Source of the DNA: Cecembia calidifontis
GTDB taxonomy: Bacteria; Bacteroidota; Bacteroidia; Cytophagales; Cyclobacteriaceae
Direction: 5' to 3'
NCBI RefSeq assembly: GCF_004216715.1
Contig: NZ_SGXG01000001.1
Coordinates: 4,840,501-4,904,500, forward strand
Length of the DNA stretch: 64,000 bases
Below the pieces are notes generated by a model. The model had not been told where the DNA came from, searched no databases, and saw only the letters and a program-made list of their open reading frames with translations. Shown in pieces: positions 36,153 through 45,656 of this stretch (position 1 is its first letter; each line of letters starts with the position of its first letter). A program made the position numbers and the translations under genes.

Positions 36153-36188
36153 TAAAAAAAGGCCGGCCCAAACTGGGCCGACCTTTTT
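36153..36188 (-). terminator. Terminator of the HtrA gene
   Basis: AAAAAGGCCGGCCCA / TGGGCCGACCTTTTT hairpin with an AAC loop, 30 bp after the HtrA stop codon on the minus strand. The A-rich and T-rich flanks allow action in both directions. Confidence 0.88.
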
Positions 36189-36217
36189 TACTATCAAACA
36201 CAAAACAACTTATTACA

Positions 36218-37714
36218 CTACTCTATTTTTACTTCAAAGTAATACTCCTGTCCATTTGGATAAACTCCAAGGATGACCACTTCTTCGCCTTTACTTTTGT
36301 TCAGGATATTGGACATGTCCTCGGCATTGGAAATCCTGTACCTACCTTCAGGCCCAATGACAGAGGTAATGATGAAACCTACTTTGGCACCTGCTTTCTT
36401 CCATGCTTCATTATCCACAGAAATGATCGACGCTCCACCCTGAAGCTTGAGCCTATTTTTAACATCTCCTTTGACATCCTCAAAGACAATACCACTGAAA
36501 CTAACCTGCTTAGGCACTTCTTTCCTGACTATTTTGGTGTCACCTGCAATATTTTTCAAGATTGCCCTGGCAGTCATTTCTTTGCCGGCTCTCAGGAATT
36601 TGACTTCTACCTTATCACCGGGTCTTTTTCTGGCCACCATTTCCTGAAGCTTGGCAACATTGAAGGTTTCAACTCCATCTACTCCAATAATAACGTCACC
36701 TTTTTTAAGACCGGCTTCTGCACCAGCACTGCCTTCATTTACCTCCATGATGTAAACTCCACGGTTTACTCCAATTTTTTCTCCCAGGTATTCTTCCAGC
36801 TCGGGACTGACATCCCTTATTTGAACACCAAGAAGTCCCCTTTGTACGGCACCAAACTCCAATAGATCATCCATTACTTTCTTTACGATGGATGATGGTA
36901 TGGCAAAAGCATAACCATTGAAAGTCCCAGTCCTGGATGCTATCGCCGTATTGATGCCGATCAGTTCCCCTGCCAAATTAACCAAGGCCCCACCAGAGTT
37001 ACCCGGGTTCACCACTGCATCTGTCTGAAGGAAAGATTCAATCTGTAGGTTATTCTCCAAATCTCTCAGAATTCCGATATTTCTAGCTTTGGCACTGATA
37101 ATCCCAGCAGTAACAGTAGAAGTCAAATCAAATGGATTCCCTACAGCCAATACCCACTGTCCAACTTTCATCTGATCAGAATCACCAAATTTCACAAAGG
37201 GCAAACCCTCTGCTTCAATTTTAAGTAAGGCGAGATCCGTGGTGGGGTCAGTACCGATAACCCTGGCTGAATACCTGGTATTGTCCTCCAAAGAAATATC
37301 TATTCTCGAAGCATTTTCGATCACGTGATTATTGGTGACGATATAGCCATCTGGGGATATGATAACACCTGAACCTGAACTTCTTCCCTCTCTTGGCACT
37401 TGTCCCCTATCAGGCATCCTAAATCCAAAAAATTCCTCAAAAGGATCTGCTCCTCTCTGTCCCTGGGTTACCGTAACTGTACTTTTAACATGGACCACCG
37501 CAGGTGTAACCAATCCTGCTGCGGCCACGAAATTAATTCCATCAGGAATAGTAAACTTTTCATTGTTCAACCAGTTAACAAGACTGGACTCCTGTTTCTC
37601 TGTGAAATTGTTAGCCGAATTCTGTTTAGAAAGGTAGTTAGCCCCGGCTAGGGCTACCACTCCTCCTATTAATGAGGCCAAGATAATTCCTAGGAAAAAT
37701 TGCTTTCTATTCAT
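36218..37714 (-). CDS. HtrA/Deg-family periplasmic serine protease
   Basis: A 498-residue protease with a signal anchor (IILASLIGGVVALAGANYL). The triad is H130 (YIVTNNHVI), D160 (DPTTDLALL) and S240 (VNPGNSGGAL). A first PDZ domain lies at about 285-385 (GVYIMEVNEGSAGAEAGLKKGD) and a second, shorter PDZ at about 405-495. It degrades or refolds damaged envelope proteins and is usually controlled by extracytoplasmic stress. The next gene on the same strand is hsp20, 182 bp upstream with its own terminator, so they are separate units with related stress roles. Confidence 0.95.
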   Translation of the reverse strand: MNRKQFFLGIILASLIGGVVALAGANYLSKQNSANNFTEKQESSLVNWLNNEKFTIPDGINFVAAAGLVTPAVVHVKSTVTVTQGQRGADPFEEFFGFRMPDRGQVPREGRSSGSGVIISPDGYIVTNNHVIENASRIDISLEDNTRYSARVIGTDPTTDLALLKIEAEGLPFVKFGDSDQMKVGQWVLAVGNPFDLTSTVTAGIISAKARNIGILRDLENNLQIESFLQTDAVVNPGNSGGALVNLAGELIGINTAIASRTGTFNGYAFAIPSSIVKKVMDDLLEFGAVQRGLLGVQIRDVSPELEEYLGEKIGVNRGVYIMEVNEGSAGAEAGLKKGDVIIGVDGVETFNVAKLQEMVARKRPGDKVEVKFLRAGKEMTARAILKNIAGDTKIVRKEVPKQVSFSGIVFEDVKGDVKNRLKLQGGASIISVDNEAWKKAGAKVGFIITSVIGPEGRYRISNAEDMSNILNKSKGEEVVILGVYPNGQEYYFEVKIE

Positions 37715-37872
37715 TTGATCTCTGCTTTAAGTTCTATTGATTGTACACGTAATTTATAATTTTACCTCCGCAATAATCAAGCTTCTTTTTTAGGATGGCA
37801 TATAGCTTTAACAATGTTTAACAGGAATTCTTCCTATGAGCTAACAGACAACAAGTTAATAACAAAAAAACA

Positions 37873-37892
37873 GAAAGTGGGTTTCCCCACTC
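37873..37892 (-). terminator. Terminator of the Hsp20 gene
   Basis: AGTGGG and CCCACT arms (37875-37891) with a TTTCC loop just after the Hsp20 stop codon; a T-rich run (TTCTGTTTTTTTG on the minus strand) follows. Confidence 0.75.
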
Positions 37893-37896
37893 TCCT

Positions 37897-38325
37897 TTAT
37901 TTTACTTCGATTTTTAAATTATTGACCTTTTTTTCGGTTTTTGGCAAAACTACTTTCAAAAGCCCATCTTCATAAACCGCCGAGATATTCTCTACGCTGA
38001 TGGTTTCCGGTACATAAAATGACCTGCTGAAAGAGCCGTAATGGGTTTCTATAGAATGGAAATTTTTACCCTCTTTCTTTTCTTCCATTTTTCTTTCACC
38101 GGAAATGGTCAGACGGCCTTCTGTTAAATCAAGGTGGAAATCGGACTTTTTCATACCGGGAACAGAAACCTGGATTTCATATTGCTTCTCATCCTCGGAA
38201 ATATCCACTGCGGGTATAAATTGCTTTGTCGTTTGGGACAAAGATTCATTGAAGAATTTGTCCAAAAGGCTTCCAAATGTACTTGGGTAAGCTGGCTCAA
38301 ATTGGTTGTATCTTACAAGTTTCAT
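37897..38325 (-). CDS. Small heat-shock protein Hsp20/alpha-crystallin
   Basis: A 142-residue chaperone. The alpha-crystallin domain covers about residues 40-140: VDISEDEKQYEIQVSVPGM at the start, the DLTEGRLTISGERK strand and GSFSRSFYVPETI; the C-terminus ends with KKVNNLKIEV, which carries the I-x-I/V-like anchor. It binds unfolding proteins without ATP. Size and order are usual for bacteria. It runs divergently to the mechanosensitive channel gene. Confidence 0.95.
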   Translation of the reverse strand: MKLVRYNQFEPAYPSTFGSLLDKFFNESLSQTTKQFIPAVDISEDEKQYEIQVSVPGMKKSDFHLDLTEGRLTISGERKMEEKKEGKNFHSIETHYGSFSRSFYVPETISVENISAVYEDGLLKVVLPKTEKKVNNLKIEVK

Positions 38326-38551
38326 AGTTTTTTTATTAAGTTAAACGTGATACTGACCTACCAGAAAAAAACATACCAAGCCATAAAAACTGTCGTTTTG
38401 GCTTATTTTTCTGAAAAAAACAAATAAAATCCGCCATTTTGTCTTCATGAATTAAGGTTCCCAAGCCTTATAAAATTACCAGTATTTGACGCTCAGGCAT
38501 AGACTGGAAATAAAATTCTGTTTACATTTAAAAGAAAAAGCCATAAAGCAA

Positions 38552-39398
38552 ATGTTGAGGACTTTTTCCCTTATGCTATTCTTTTTTCTGATCGCTCTGA
38601 CAAACAAAGCACAGAACATCCAGGATATCACCACGCCAATTGATAGCTTATTGGAGTTTTTTGATGAACAATTACAAGAAGAAAGCCCCAAACTGGACAG
38701 GAGCACATTAGAAGAAAACATTAAAAAAGCACAGCTTTATACTTTCCAACTCAACAGGATCAACCAGACGGTAAATCAGACATTGGACACCAGCACCTTG
38801 GAGCGTGTTCTTCCAAGGGTAGAGGCTTTTGCCATCATTGTAGGGGATAGGCTAGAAAACCAAGAGTCTAAAATTAACCTAAGGTTTTTAAATGCACTGG
38901 AAAACTGGCTCGGATATACTTCAGAAGAACTTAATAATGGTGAAAAGTTAATCAGCGCCAGGGTTACGCAATTGATGGAGGCAAGACTGAAATTGGACTC
39001 CATTCAACAAGACGGCTTATTGAGGGCAAATCTTCGAGACACCACCCTCCTACCTGAATACCAGCAAACCATCAGCACCTTAAAAACAAATCTAAGCAAA
39101 ACAGACAGCACACTTAACCAGCAAAGGTTATTGGCTGCCAGCTATCAATCCAGGGCGTCCAATCTGGTAATACGACTCAGCGATATCAGGGAAAGGATCA
39201 TTGGGCAAAAGAGGGATTTGGAAAAAGCACTTTTCGAAAAAGAGACCAATTTTATCTGGGAACCCAGGGATTTCCCCAGTACAGAAAGATTAATTCTCAT
39301 TTTCAGAGATTCATTCAGATTCAATCTGAATATTACCAGAAACTATATCAACAACCATCTGGGCACTACCTTTTTTTTGTTTCTCCTGGTTTACCTTT
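38552..39398 (+). pseudogene. 5' part of a large MscS-type mechanosensitive channel gene, cut by an IS
   Basis: ATG 38552 begins a signal peptide (MLRTFSLMLFFFLIALTNKAQ). Some 230 residues of periplasmic helical domain follow, then the start of a membrane helix (TTFFLFLLVYL), where the frame meets the IS1595-family element at 39399. The rest is at 41883-43492 and fits exactly: removing 39399-41874 plus one copy of the 8-bp repeat TTACCTTT restores one open frame of 2457 nt (818 aa). The gene is therefore disrupted, not two natural genes. The N-terminal fragment alone lacks a channel. Confidence 0.9.
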
Positions 39399-39512
39399 TA
39401 TGAATATCCGCCTACATACAAGTGGGCAAATTTTATACTTTGACAATAAGTGTCAATAACTTTCAGGGCTGAATTGTAAGTGTTTAATTGGCTGTAAATA
39501 AATAAGAAGGCC

Positions 39513-40250
39513 ATGAATATTCTACAATTCAATGAAAGATATCCTGATGAGGCAAGTTGCATCCATTACTTGAAGGAACAAAGGGAAAGAGAAGGTGTTA
39601 TTTGCAAGAATTGTAATTCCAAGGATCACTACTGGCTTAATTCTCTCAATATGTTCCAATGTAAACATTGTAAATTTAGGACAGGACTGAAAAATGGTAC
39701 TATTATGGAAAACAGCAAGTTACCATTGAGGACTTGGTTGCTTGCAATGACTCTTGTAAGCGCAACCAAGAAGGGATTTAGCTGCCTTGAACTACAGAGG
39801 CAGATGGGTCATAGCAGATACGAGACTGTTTTCAGACTGTATCACAAGCTCCGGGAAGCAATGGGTAAACGTGACAGCCAATATAAACTAGAAGATATGG
39901 TTGAATATGATGAGGCTTTTGTAAGCAAGGCAACAAAATCTTCGGAAAAGACGAAGCTGAAGAAAGGCCGTGGAAGCCAAAAACAAGCTACTGTCGCTGT
40001 TATGGCTGAATCATCTATTCTTGAAGACCTAATTACTGGAGAAAAGGACAAAAGCTGCAGATATTTCAAGATGGTCAAAATAGATAACTTGAAGGCAAAA
40101 ACAGCCGAAAAACTGATAAAAGGACTGATTGACAAAAAAGCCGTGCTCCAAACTGATGAAAGTACGACTTATGCTAACCTAGAAGATTGTATCGATGTTC
40201 ACGTGAGCGAATTATCTTCCACAAAAGAGGGCAAGTTCAACCTCAAATGG
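39513..40250 (+). pseudogene. IS1595-family transposase, N-terminal part (split)
   Basis: The frame starts with an N-terminal zinc ribbon (CKNC about residue 31, CKHC about residue 51) and an ISXO2-like DDE domain: Asp in VEYDEAFVSK and Asp in VLQTDESTTY. It stops being colinear at KFNLKW (base 40250), where the IS256-family element begins. The true C-terminus, with the HIAISNLKR and LVIASICPYLYTSG segments, lies at 41687-41869. Only a fragment is made now, so the enzyme is presumed inactive. Confidence 0.88.
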
Positions 40251-40295
40251 ACACTATCCCGATAAGTGTGTAAACTTCAAATTATGGTTTTATTG

Positions 40296-41501
40296 TCAGG
40301 TATCAAGAAGCCTGACCCTATCACCAAATATAAGCAGGAAACTGTTAAGAATAGCTCCCCAGTCTCTGATAGGCATAGTCCATTTTTTCGATGCTTCTCT
40401 TGCAGCCAGGAAAACAGACTTCATTACGGCATCATCTGTCGGGAAAGAGAGCTTGTTTTTGGTGTATTTTCTGATCTTTCCATTGAGATTTTCAATCAGG
40501 TTGGTGGTATAGATGATTTTACGGATTTCAGCCGGGTAATCGAAGAAAACGGTGAGTTCATCCCAGTTGTCCCTCCAGCTTTTGATGGCATAAGCGTATT
40601 TGGATTCCCATTTTTTGGCAAAATCGTTCAGGGCAGCCCAAGCAGCATCTTTTGTAGGGGCGGTATAAATTTCCTTCATATCCCTTGTAAACGCCCTGCG
40701 GTCTTTCCATGCGACATATCTACATGCGTTTCTGATCTGGTGGACGACACATATCTGAGTGACTGATTGGGGGAATGAAGCTTTTATCGTATCAGTAAAC
40801 CCGTTCAGGTTGTCAGTTGCCGTTATGAGAATATCTTCAACCCCTCTGGCTTTCAGGTCGGTGAGTACCCCCATCCAGAAAGCCGAAGATTCATTCTTGC
40901 CAAGCCAAAGGCCTAGGATCTCTTTAAGGCCGTTAGTTCTGAGGCCAACGGCAATATAAACGGTCTTGTTGACCACTTTGGAGTTCTCCCTGACTTTGAA
41001 GGATATACCATCCATCCAAACGATCAGGTATACAGGGTCAAGCGGCCTGTTTCTCCATGCAACAATATCCTCCGCTACGGCACCGGTAACCCTTGAGATG
41101 GTGGAGGAGGAAACATTGATGTCATAAAGCTCCCGGATCTGTTCTTCGATGTCCTGGTTTGACATTCCCTTGGCATACATGGAAATGATCACGTTTTCAA
41201 CGCCCTCCGCCATGCTTCTGCGTTTGGGCACAAGGGCAGGCTCAAAGCTGCCGTCCCTGTCTCTTGGGACTCTGATTTCAGCTTCCCCAAATGTGTTTTT
41301 TATTGTTTTGGTGGAATAGCCGTTCCTTGAATTGGGATTATCGGAATTCTGATGCTTTTCATAGCCAAGATGGGCATCCAGCTCGCCTTCAAGCATTTTC
41401 TCAACGGCTCTTTTCTGAAGCTGTTGAAGGAAGGAATTAAGCTCCCCGGCAGTCCTGAACTGCTTGAGGAAGTCATCATTTAGGAGATCTTCTTTTTTCA
41501 T
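40296..41501 (-). CDS. IS256-family transposase
   Basis: ATG at 41501 (401 aa). The catalytic domain has Asp in VWMDGISFKV, Asp in ITATDNLNGF and a C-terminal Glu region (TTNLIENLNGKIRKYTKNK), and QICVVHQIRNACRYVAWKD is typical of the MULE/IS256 group. The frame is uninterrupted and near full length, so this element may still be active. It is transcribed against the IS1595 transposase. Confidence 0.95.
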   Translation of the reverse strand: MKKEDLLNDDFLKQFRTAGELNSFLQQLQKRAVEKMLEGELDAHLGYEKHQNSDNPNSRNGYSTKTIKNTFGEAEIRVPRDRDGSFEPALVPKRRSMAEGVENVIISMYAKGMSNQDIEEQIRELYDINVSSSTISRVTGAVAEDIVAWRNRPLDPVYLIVWMDGISFKVRENSKVVNKTVYIAVGLRTNGLKEILGLWLGKNESSAFWMGVLTDLKARGVEDILITATDNLNGFTDTIKASFPQSVTQICVVHQIRNACRYVAWKDRRAFTRDMKEIYTAPTKDAAWAALNDFAKKWESKYAYAIKSWRDNWDELTVFFDYPAEIRKIIYTTNLIENLNGKIRKYTKNKLSFPTDDAVMKSVFLAAREASKKWTMPIRDWGAILNSFLLIFGDRVRLLDT

Positions 41502-41571
41502 TTTTGTAATCTGTGTGTTATAAAGGTAAGAAATTGTCCACACACAGACCGGGGGGCGCCTACCGCGGGTT

Positions 41572-41621
41572 CCTCAAATTCCCTGTGCGATTTCTTCTAA
41601 ATCACACAGAGAATTTCGAGG
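41572..41621 (-). repeat. Long hairpin ahead of the IS256 transposase
   Basis: CCTCAAATTCCCTGTGCGATTT (41572-41593) pairs with 41599-41621 (AAATCACACAGAGAATTTCGAGG) with one bulge and few mismatches. It lies between the right terminal repeat and the transposase start. Such structures in IS elements block read-in translation or transcription. The role here is inferred. Confidence 0.6.
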
Positions 41622-41686
41622 TTTAACTTTAACTTCGTAAGTAGTGAAACCAACTTACACAGTTTGTGTCATAGTCCCCTCAAAGG

Positions 41687-41869
41687 GCACATATAGCAAT
41701 AAGCAACCTTAAAAGGGATTTACAGAAGTACCATATGGTTTCAGAAAAGATGCTTCAAAACTATCTCAATGAATTCTGTTATAAACTAAACCGAAGATAC
41801 TTTGGTAAAAAACTCTTTGATAGACTTGTTATTGCGAGCATTTGCCCCTACTTGTATACAAGCGGATAA
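41687..41869 (+). pseudogene. IS1595-family transposase, C-terminal part
   Basis: 60 codons continuing the transposase of 39513-40250: AHIAISNLKRDL, then YLNEFCYKLNRRYFGKKLFD and IASICPYLYTSG, stop TAA 41867. The two parts join in frame if the nested element and its extra duplicated bases are removed and the missing T of the right copy is restored. There is no start codon of its own. Confidence 0.85.
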
Positions 41870-41882
41870 TCATATTACCTTT

Positions 41883-43492
41883 TTTATCATTGGACCAAAA
41901 AAAACCTCAAAAAAACAGAATCCTTTAAAGAATTTTCCGGACTGATTCTCGGTAGGCTGAAATATATTACAACATACCCCTTATTAGCTGCTGTTTTGGT
42001 CGTTTTGTCCCTGGCTCCCTTCTTTTTTCCCAACCCCCCAGTCCCCTTATTCTCATTGATACTGGTAATTACCGTAAGTATATCCGGAATTTTACTCAGA
42101 AAAAGAATTGGGGCAGATTCTTTCAAAGTTTGGTGGATGATGTATGCGCTATTCCTGATCAGCATAACCAGCAACCTTTATTGGGAAGTGGCCTATCAGG
42201 AAAGATGGCATTTATTGTTTTTTAGCCTGTTCGGTATTTACATAGGCTGGAAGTTGATCCAGCTTCAGAAAGAAGCAGAAGAATTCTTGCCTTCCTACAT
42301 ACCTTTGGTAGCTAAAGTCTACATGACATTTTGCGGGATATCTATTTTGGCCAATATCCTGGGGAGGTTCTCTTTGAGTAAGATGACAGGCATCACAGCA
42401 ACCTTAAGTTTGATGCATGCCATCCCCCTCATTATTTTTGTTGCCGTAATCAAAGAAGTCATTTACCTGCAGATAGAGATCAGCCAAAAAAGAGAAAATG
42501 ATTTCACTTCATCCATTGATTTTTATGATATCCAAAAGCGAGTCAACCGGGTGGCTTCCTTCTTGGCCATTTTGATTTGGGCTTATTTCTTTGCAGAAAG
42601 CTTGGGAATTTTTGACTCTATTATTCTTACGGCTAAGAATTTCTTGTCCAAGCCGAGAAGCATACTCAACGCATCTTTCACTTTTGCACAGATTGCCATT
42701 TTCATTCTCATTCTCTATTCGGCCAACTTTATAGCCAATACGGCAGCTTATTTAGCGGAGATCAAAGATCAGCAAAGCAGTAATACCCGGTCAAAAAAAT
42801 TAGGATCCTCCATACTTTTGATCAGGCTGACCCTATTGATAGTCGGTTTTTTGCTAGCAGCAGCGGCATCAGGAATTTCTATGGATAAGATAACCATTGT
42901 GTTGGGAGCCTTTTCATTAGGAATCAGTTTTGGATTGCAGACCATCGTCAACAATCTCGTTTCCGGAATTATCCTGGCATTTGAAAAGCCCATTCAAATT
43001 GGGGATACCGTACAGGTAGGCAATATCGAAGGAGTGGTGAGAGACATCGGGATCAGGGCCAGCAAAATTAAAAACTGGGACGGGGCAGAGGTAATCATAC
43101 CAAATGGCGACTTATTGGCCCAACACTTGACCAATTGGACCCTTTCAGATAAGCAGAGAAGGGTGGAGTTGATCATTGGGGTAGCTTATGATTCGGACAT
43201 GGACCTGGTCACCAATCTTATACAAGAACAGCTGGATATACAAGGCATACTCAAGTATCCACCTTCAAGGGTATTTCTTCAGACCTTTGCTGATAGTTCC
43301 GTTAATTTCAGGGTACTTTTTTGGGTAGAAGATGTTGATGTATGGGTAACCATACGGGACAAAGTGATGCGGGGAATTTTCAAATCCTTCAAAGAACATG
43401 GAGTGGAAATCCCTTTTCCACAACGGGATTTGCATGTAAAGAGCTTCCCGGGTCTCATCAAAGAAACATTATCCAAACCCAATGAAGAATAG
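41883..43492 (+). pseudogene. 3' part of the MscS-type mechanosensitive channel gene
   Basis: The frame runs into the IS1595 end (a stop codon at 41867 belongs to the IS). It encodes several membrane helices (about 4-5 before the pore) and the MscS core: pore helix ITIVLGAFSLGISFGLQTIVNN, then the beta domain GDTVQVGNIEGVVRDIGIRASKIKNWDGAEVIIPNG and the C-terminal alpha/beta domain. A start inside (such as ATG in WMMYALFL near 42137 or a TTG at 41996) could give an N-terminally shortened channel if the ISs supply transcription. The full-length channel cannot form. Confidence 0.88.
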
Positions 43493-43541
43493 ATCCCAGT
43501 ATAAACCTTTAAGAAATCAGTCTTCCAAAAACAACAAAAAA

Positions 43542-43563
43542 TCCCGCATTCGGAAATGCGGGA
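43542..43563. terminator. Bidirectional terminator between mscS remnant and rlmB
   Basis: TCCCGCATT / AATGCGGGA stem (43542-43563) with a short loop, flanked by A-rich sequence on the left and T7 on the right. It serves both convergent genes. Confidence 0.85.
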
Positions 43564-43607
43564 CAGCTCATTTTTTTCATCTTGATTTTTGGTTCTAAAG
43601 TTTGAGT

Positions 43608-44381
43608 CTAATTTCTCTGCCTAATGGCTTCATAAATCACAACTCCAGCCGATACAGATACATTGAGACTTTCAATGTTTCCCGCCATTGGGATTTTCAC
43701 CTTGGCGTCAGATTGCCCCATCAATTCATCCGAAATACCGTCTTCCTCAGAACCCAAAATCAGGGCTGTCGGGATCGTAAAATCTGCGTCATAAATCAAT
43801 TGTTCCGTTTTTTCGGTTACTGCCACCACCTGCAAGCCCATTTTCTTCAGGTCTTTTACAGTATAATAGAGATTCTTCACCCTAACGATGGGGAGATGGT
43901 TCAAAGCCCCTGCGGAAGTTTTGACTGCATCGGAATTAATTTGGGCACTCCCTTTTTCAGGGATGACAATGGCATGTACGCCAGCACATTCTGCCGTGCG
44001 GGCAATGGCCCCAAAATTCCTAACATCGGTGATTCTGTCCAAGACCAAAATCAAAGGAGAAACTCCTTTTGAGAAGCATTCTTCTATGACATTGTCCAAG
44101 GAAGCATATTGGATGGCGGACATATGTGCAATGACCCCCTGATGGTTTTTCCTGGTAATCCGGTTGAGTTTCGCTTCAGGAACCCGTACAACCGGAATCC
44201 TTTCTTCTTTGGCCAGAGACAAGAGTTGCTTGACCAAATCATTATTGACATCCTTGTCAATGAGGATTTTATCTATTTCTTTTTGGGCATGGATAGCCTC
44301 CATGACTGCCCTGGTACCAAAAATAAAATCTTTGTCGTGCTCTCCTTTATTGATCAGAAAACCATCTGTCCGTTTCTCCAT
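43608..44381 (-). CDS. rlmB: 23S rRNA (guanosine-2'-O-)-methyltransferase RlmB/TrmH family
   Basis: ATG 44381 (257 aa) is chosen; ATG 44402 would lengthen the overlap with the upstream gene. The SpoU/TrmH motifs are visible: RNFGAIARTAECAGVHAIVIPEKG, then ALILGSEEDGISDEL and KIPMAGNIESLNVSVSAGVVIYEAIRQR, which form the trefoil knot and SAM pocket. The N-terminal domain (KDFIFGTRAVMEAI) is the substrate-binding L30e-like part of RlmB. It methylates G2251-type sites in 23S rRNA. It overlaps the GWxTD gene by 28 bp, so the two are co-translated. Confidence 0.9.
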   Translation of the reverse strand: MEKRTDGFLINKGEHDKDFIFGTRAVMEAIHAQKEIDKILIDKDVNNDLVKQLLSLAKEERIPVVRVPEAKLNRITRKNHQGVIAHMSAIQYASLDNVIEECFSKGVSPLILVLDRITDVRNFGAIARTAECAGVHAIVIPEKGSAQINSDAVKTSAGALNHLPIVRVKNLYYTVKDLKKMGLQVVAVTEKTEQLIYDADFTIPTALILGSEEDGISDELMGQSDAKVKIPMAGNIESLNVSVSAGVVIYEAIRQRN

Positions 44382-45607
44382 GATGTAATGCTTTTGAACC
44401 ATTCAGGCTGAAGGGCCCTTGAACGGTTAAGTATGTAATAGTTTGGTGTGAGGATATTTTTTACCCGTGCAAAGGTAAAGGTAATTTTTGAATTGGAATC
44501 AGCACTGAAATAAGACCAAACTTCCCCATTCGGTCTGAAAAAAACTTCATTGGGAGGTCCCATCACGGTATACACCATCCCCCTGTCTGTCTTCCAACCT
44601 TCTTTGAAATCTGTAAACAGAATATTGGCAAACTCTATCTGCTTAAAATATTCCCTGATGACTTTTTTTGCAGTCTCTTCATCTTTGAGCATATTAATCC
44701 AATACTGGTCGAGCGCCAGTTTCTTATCATTTGCTTCTTTTAGCATTTCATGCTCCCTCCTTGTGGAAATGTATACTACCATCTCCACCATCTCCTCATA
44801 AGTTTTGACTTTAGGGAAAGCCTCATGGACAGTTTTCACCAACATGCCGCTAGTGGAGTTGGTATCTGACTGAATGAAATAATAACCTTCTTTGTCAAAA
44901 GATTTGGGAGTATTGAGGAAAAATTCACCCTCATAATTGACTGTTACCTCCTTGGGCACATTCGCAGGTCTGATTTCCATAGGAGGAAGTGGTGCATCAA
45001 AGAGTGTTGGGTAATGAAATGCATGCAGGTTGACCCCGCTTCTTCCTTTGAATTCCAAAGCTTCATTTTTCAATACAAAAGTCTGATCAAAGGGCACCCT
45101 ATCCGCATAATAGGCCCAAAAATTAGGATGACCAAAAACAAAAGCGCTAATAAGGTCAACATGGTAATAATAAACATCCCCTTGTCTGGTATCAGTGGCC
45201 TGCAGAAACGCAATGGCAACCTCTTGGTCTTCAGGAATTTCTACCCTTTTTTCGAAAAAATAATGGAAATCAGTGTCTGCTATTAGGTCTTCTTTGGACA
45301 AGGTAATTAAATTTTGAGGTCCAATGGGATCCTGAAAACCGGAAAGCAACGCATAAGCAAACTCGTAAGTATCAAAATCGATATTCTCTTCAATCTTCTC
45401 GATGGGCATTTGTAGGACAAAAGTCCTGTCATTTTCCCGGACAGGAATGATTTTTAAGGCCAAGCGGGAGTATCGCGAATACCTCAATGCCTGATTGATA
45501 CTCTCCAAAGTCTGTTGCTGGGCCATCATGTAAATTGGGAAAGCAAATAATGTGAAGACAACAAAGGCTAAACTGAGGGCCGCTGTATGGATTCTCTTTT
45601 TGGTCAT
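44354..45607 (-). CDS. GWxTD-domain exported protein
   Basis: A 417-residue protein with a signal peptide (AALSLAFVVFTLFAFPIYMMAQQ). The GWxTD signature is in FKEGWKTDRGMVYTVMGPPNEVFFRPNGEVWSY (about residues 345-380). Function of GWxTD proteins is unknown, and many are outer-membrane or periplasmic proteins of Bacteroidota. It runs divergently to a methyltransferase across only 49 bp and overlaps rlmB at its end. Confidence 0.85.
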   Translation of the reverse strand: MTKKRIHTAALSLAFVVFTLFAFPIYMMAQQQTLESINQALRYSRYSRLALKIIPVRENDRTFVLQMPIEKIEENIDFDTYEFAYALLSGFQDPIGPQNLITLSKEDLIADTDFHYFFEKRVEIPEDQEVAIAFLQATDTRQGDVYYYHVDLISAFVFGHPNFWAYYADRVPFDQTFVLKNEALEFKGRSGVNLHAFHYPTLFDAPLPPMEIRPANVPKEVTVNYEGEFFLNTPKSFDKEGYYFIQSDTNSTSGMLVKTVHEAFPKVKTYEEMVEMVVYISTRREHEMLKEANDKKLALDQYWINMLKDEETAKKVIREYFKQIEFANILFTDFKEGWKTDRGMVYTVMGPPNEVFFRPNGEVWSYFSADSNSKITFTFARVKNILTPNYYILNRSRALQPEWFKSITSWRNGQMVF

Positions 45608-45627
45608 CTGTTTTTAAAAATTAAACG

Positions 45628-45635
45628 TAATTTTG
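45628..45635 (+). promoter_or_regulatory. -7 box candidate of the methyltransferase gene
   Basis: TAATTTTG fits TAnnTTTG exactly and lies 21 bp before the ATG. I see no convincing -33 TTTG at the usual distance. Confidence 0.3.
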
Positions 45636-45656
45636 CCCAAATTAATGAAATTTTAA

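Larger units (their letters stand above)
40251..41678 (-). mobile_element. IS256-family insertion sequence nested in the IS1595 element
   Basis: Imperfect terminal inverted repeats (left from about 40249: GGACACTATCCC...AAGTGTGTAA; right from about 41679, inward: GGGGACTATGAC...AACTGTGTAA) have the typical IS256 TGTGTAA part. The flanking words CTCAAATGG (40242-40250) and CTCAAAGG (41679-41686) are a target duplication in which the right copy lost one base; the exact ends are uncertain by 1-2 bp. It contains one complete transposase gene. Confidence 0.85.
39399..41874 (+). mobile_element. IS1595-family insertion sequence, itself carrying an IS256-family element
   Basis: Ends are imperfect inverted repeats: left TATGAATATCCGCC, right (reverse complement) TATGATTATCCGCT, continuing with ATACAAGT on both sides. 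The 8-bp target duplication TTACCTTT is found at 39391-39398 and 41875-41882, the length expected for IS1595. Without the nested element it would be about 1.05 kb. It lies inside an MscS-type gene. The transposase gene is split by the inner element, so it can only move if helped in trans. Confidence 0.9.

Noticed and set aside
36140..36865. Long plus-strand frame opposite the HtrA gene
   Set aside because: It is a shadow of the minus-strand HtrA coding sequence, which has all three catalytic residues and both PDZ domains; the shadow product has no recognisable fold.
38552..43492. Two independent genes: an exported coiled-coil protein and a separate MscS channel
   Set aside because: The exact 8-bp duplication and in-frame rejoining across the insertion show that they were a single gene.
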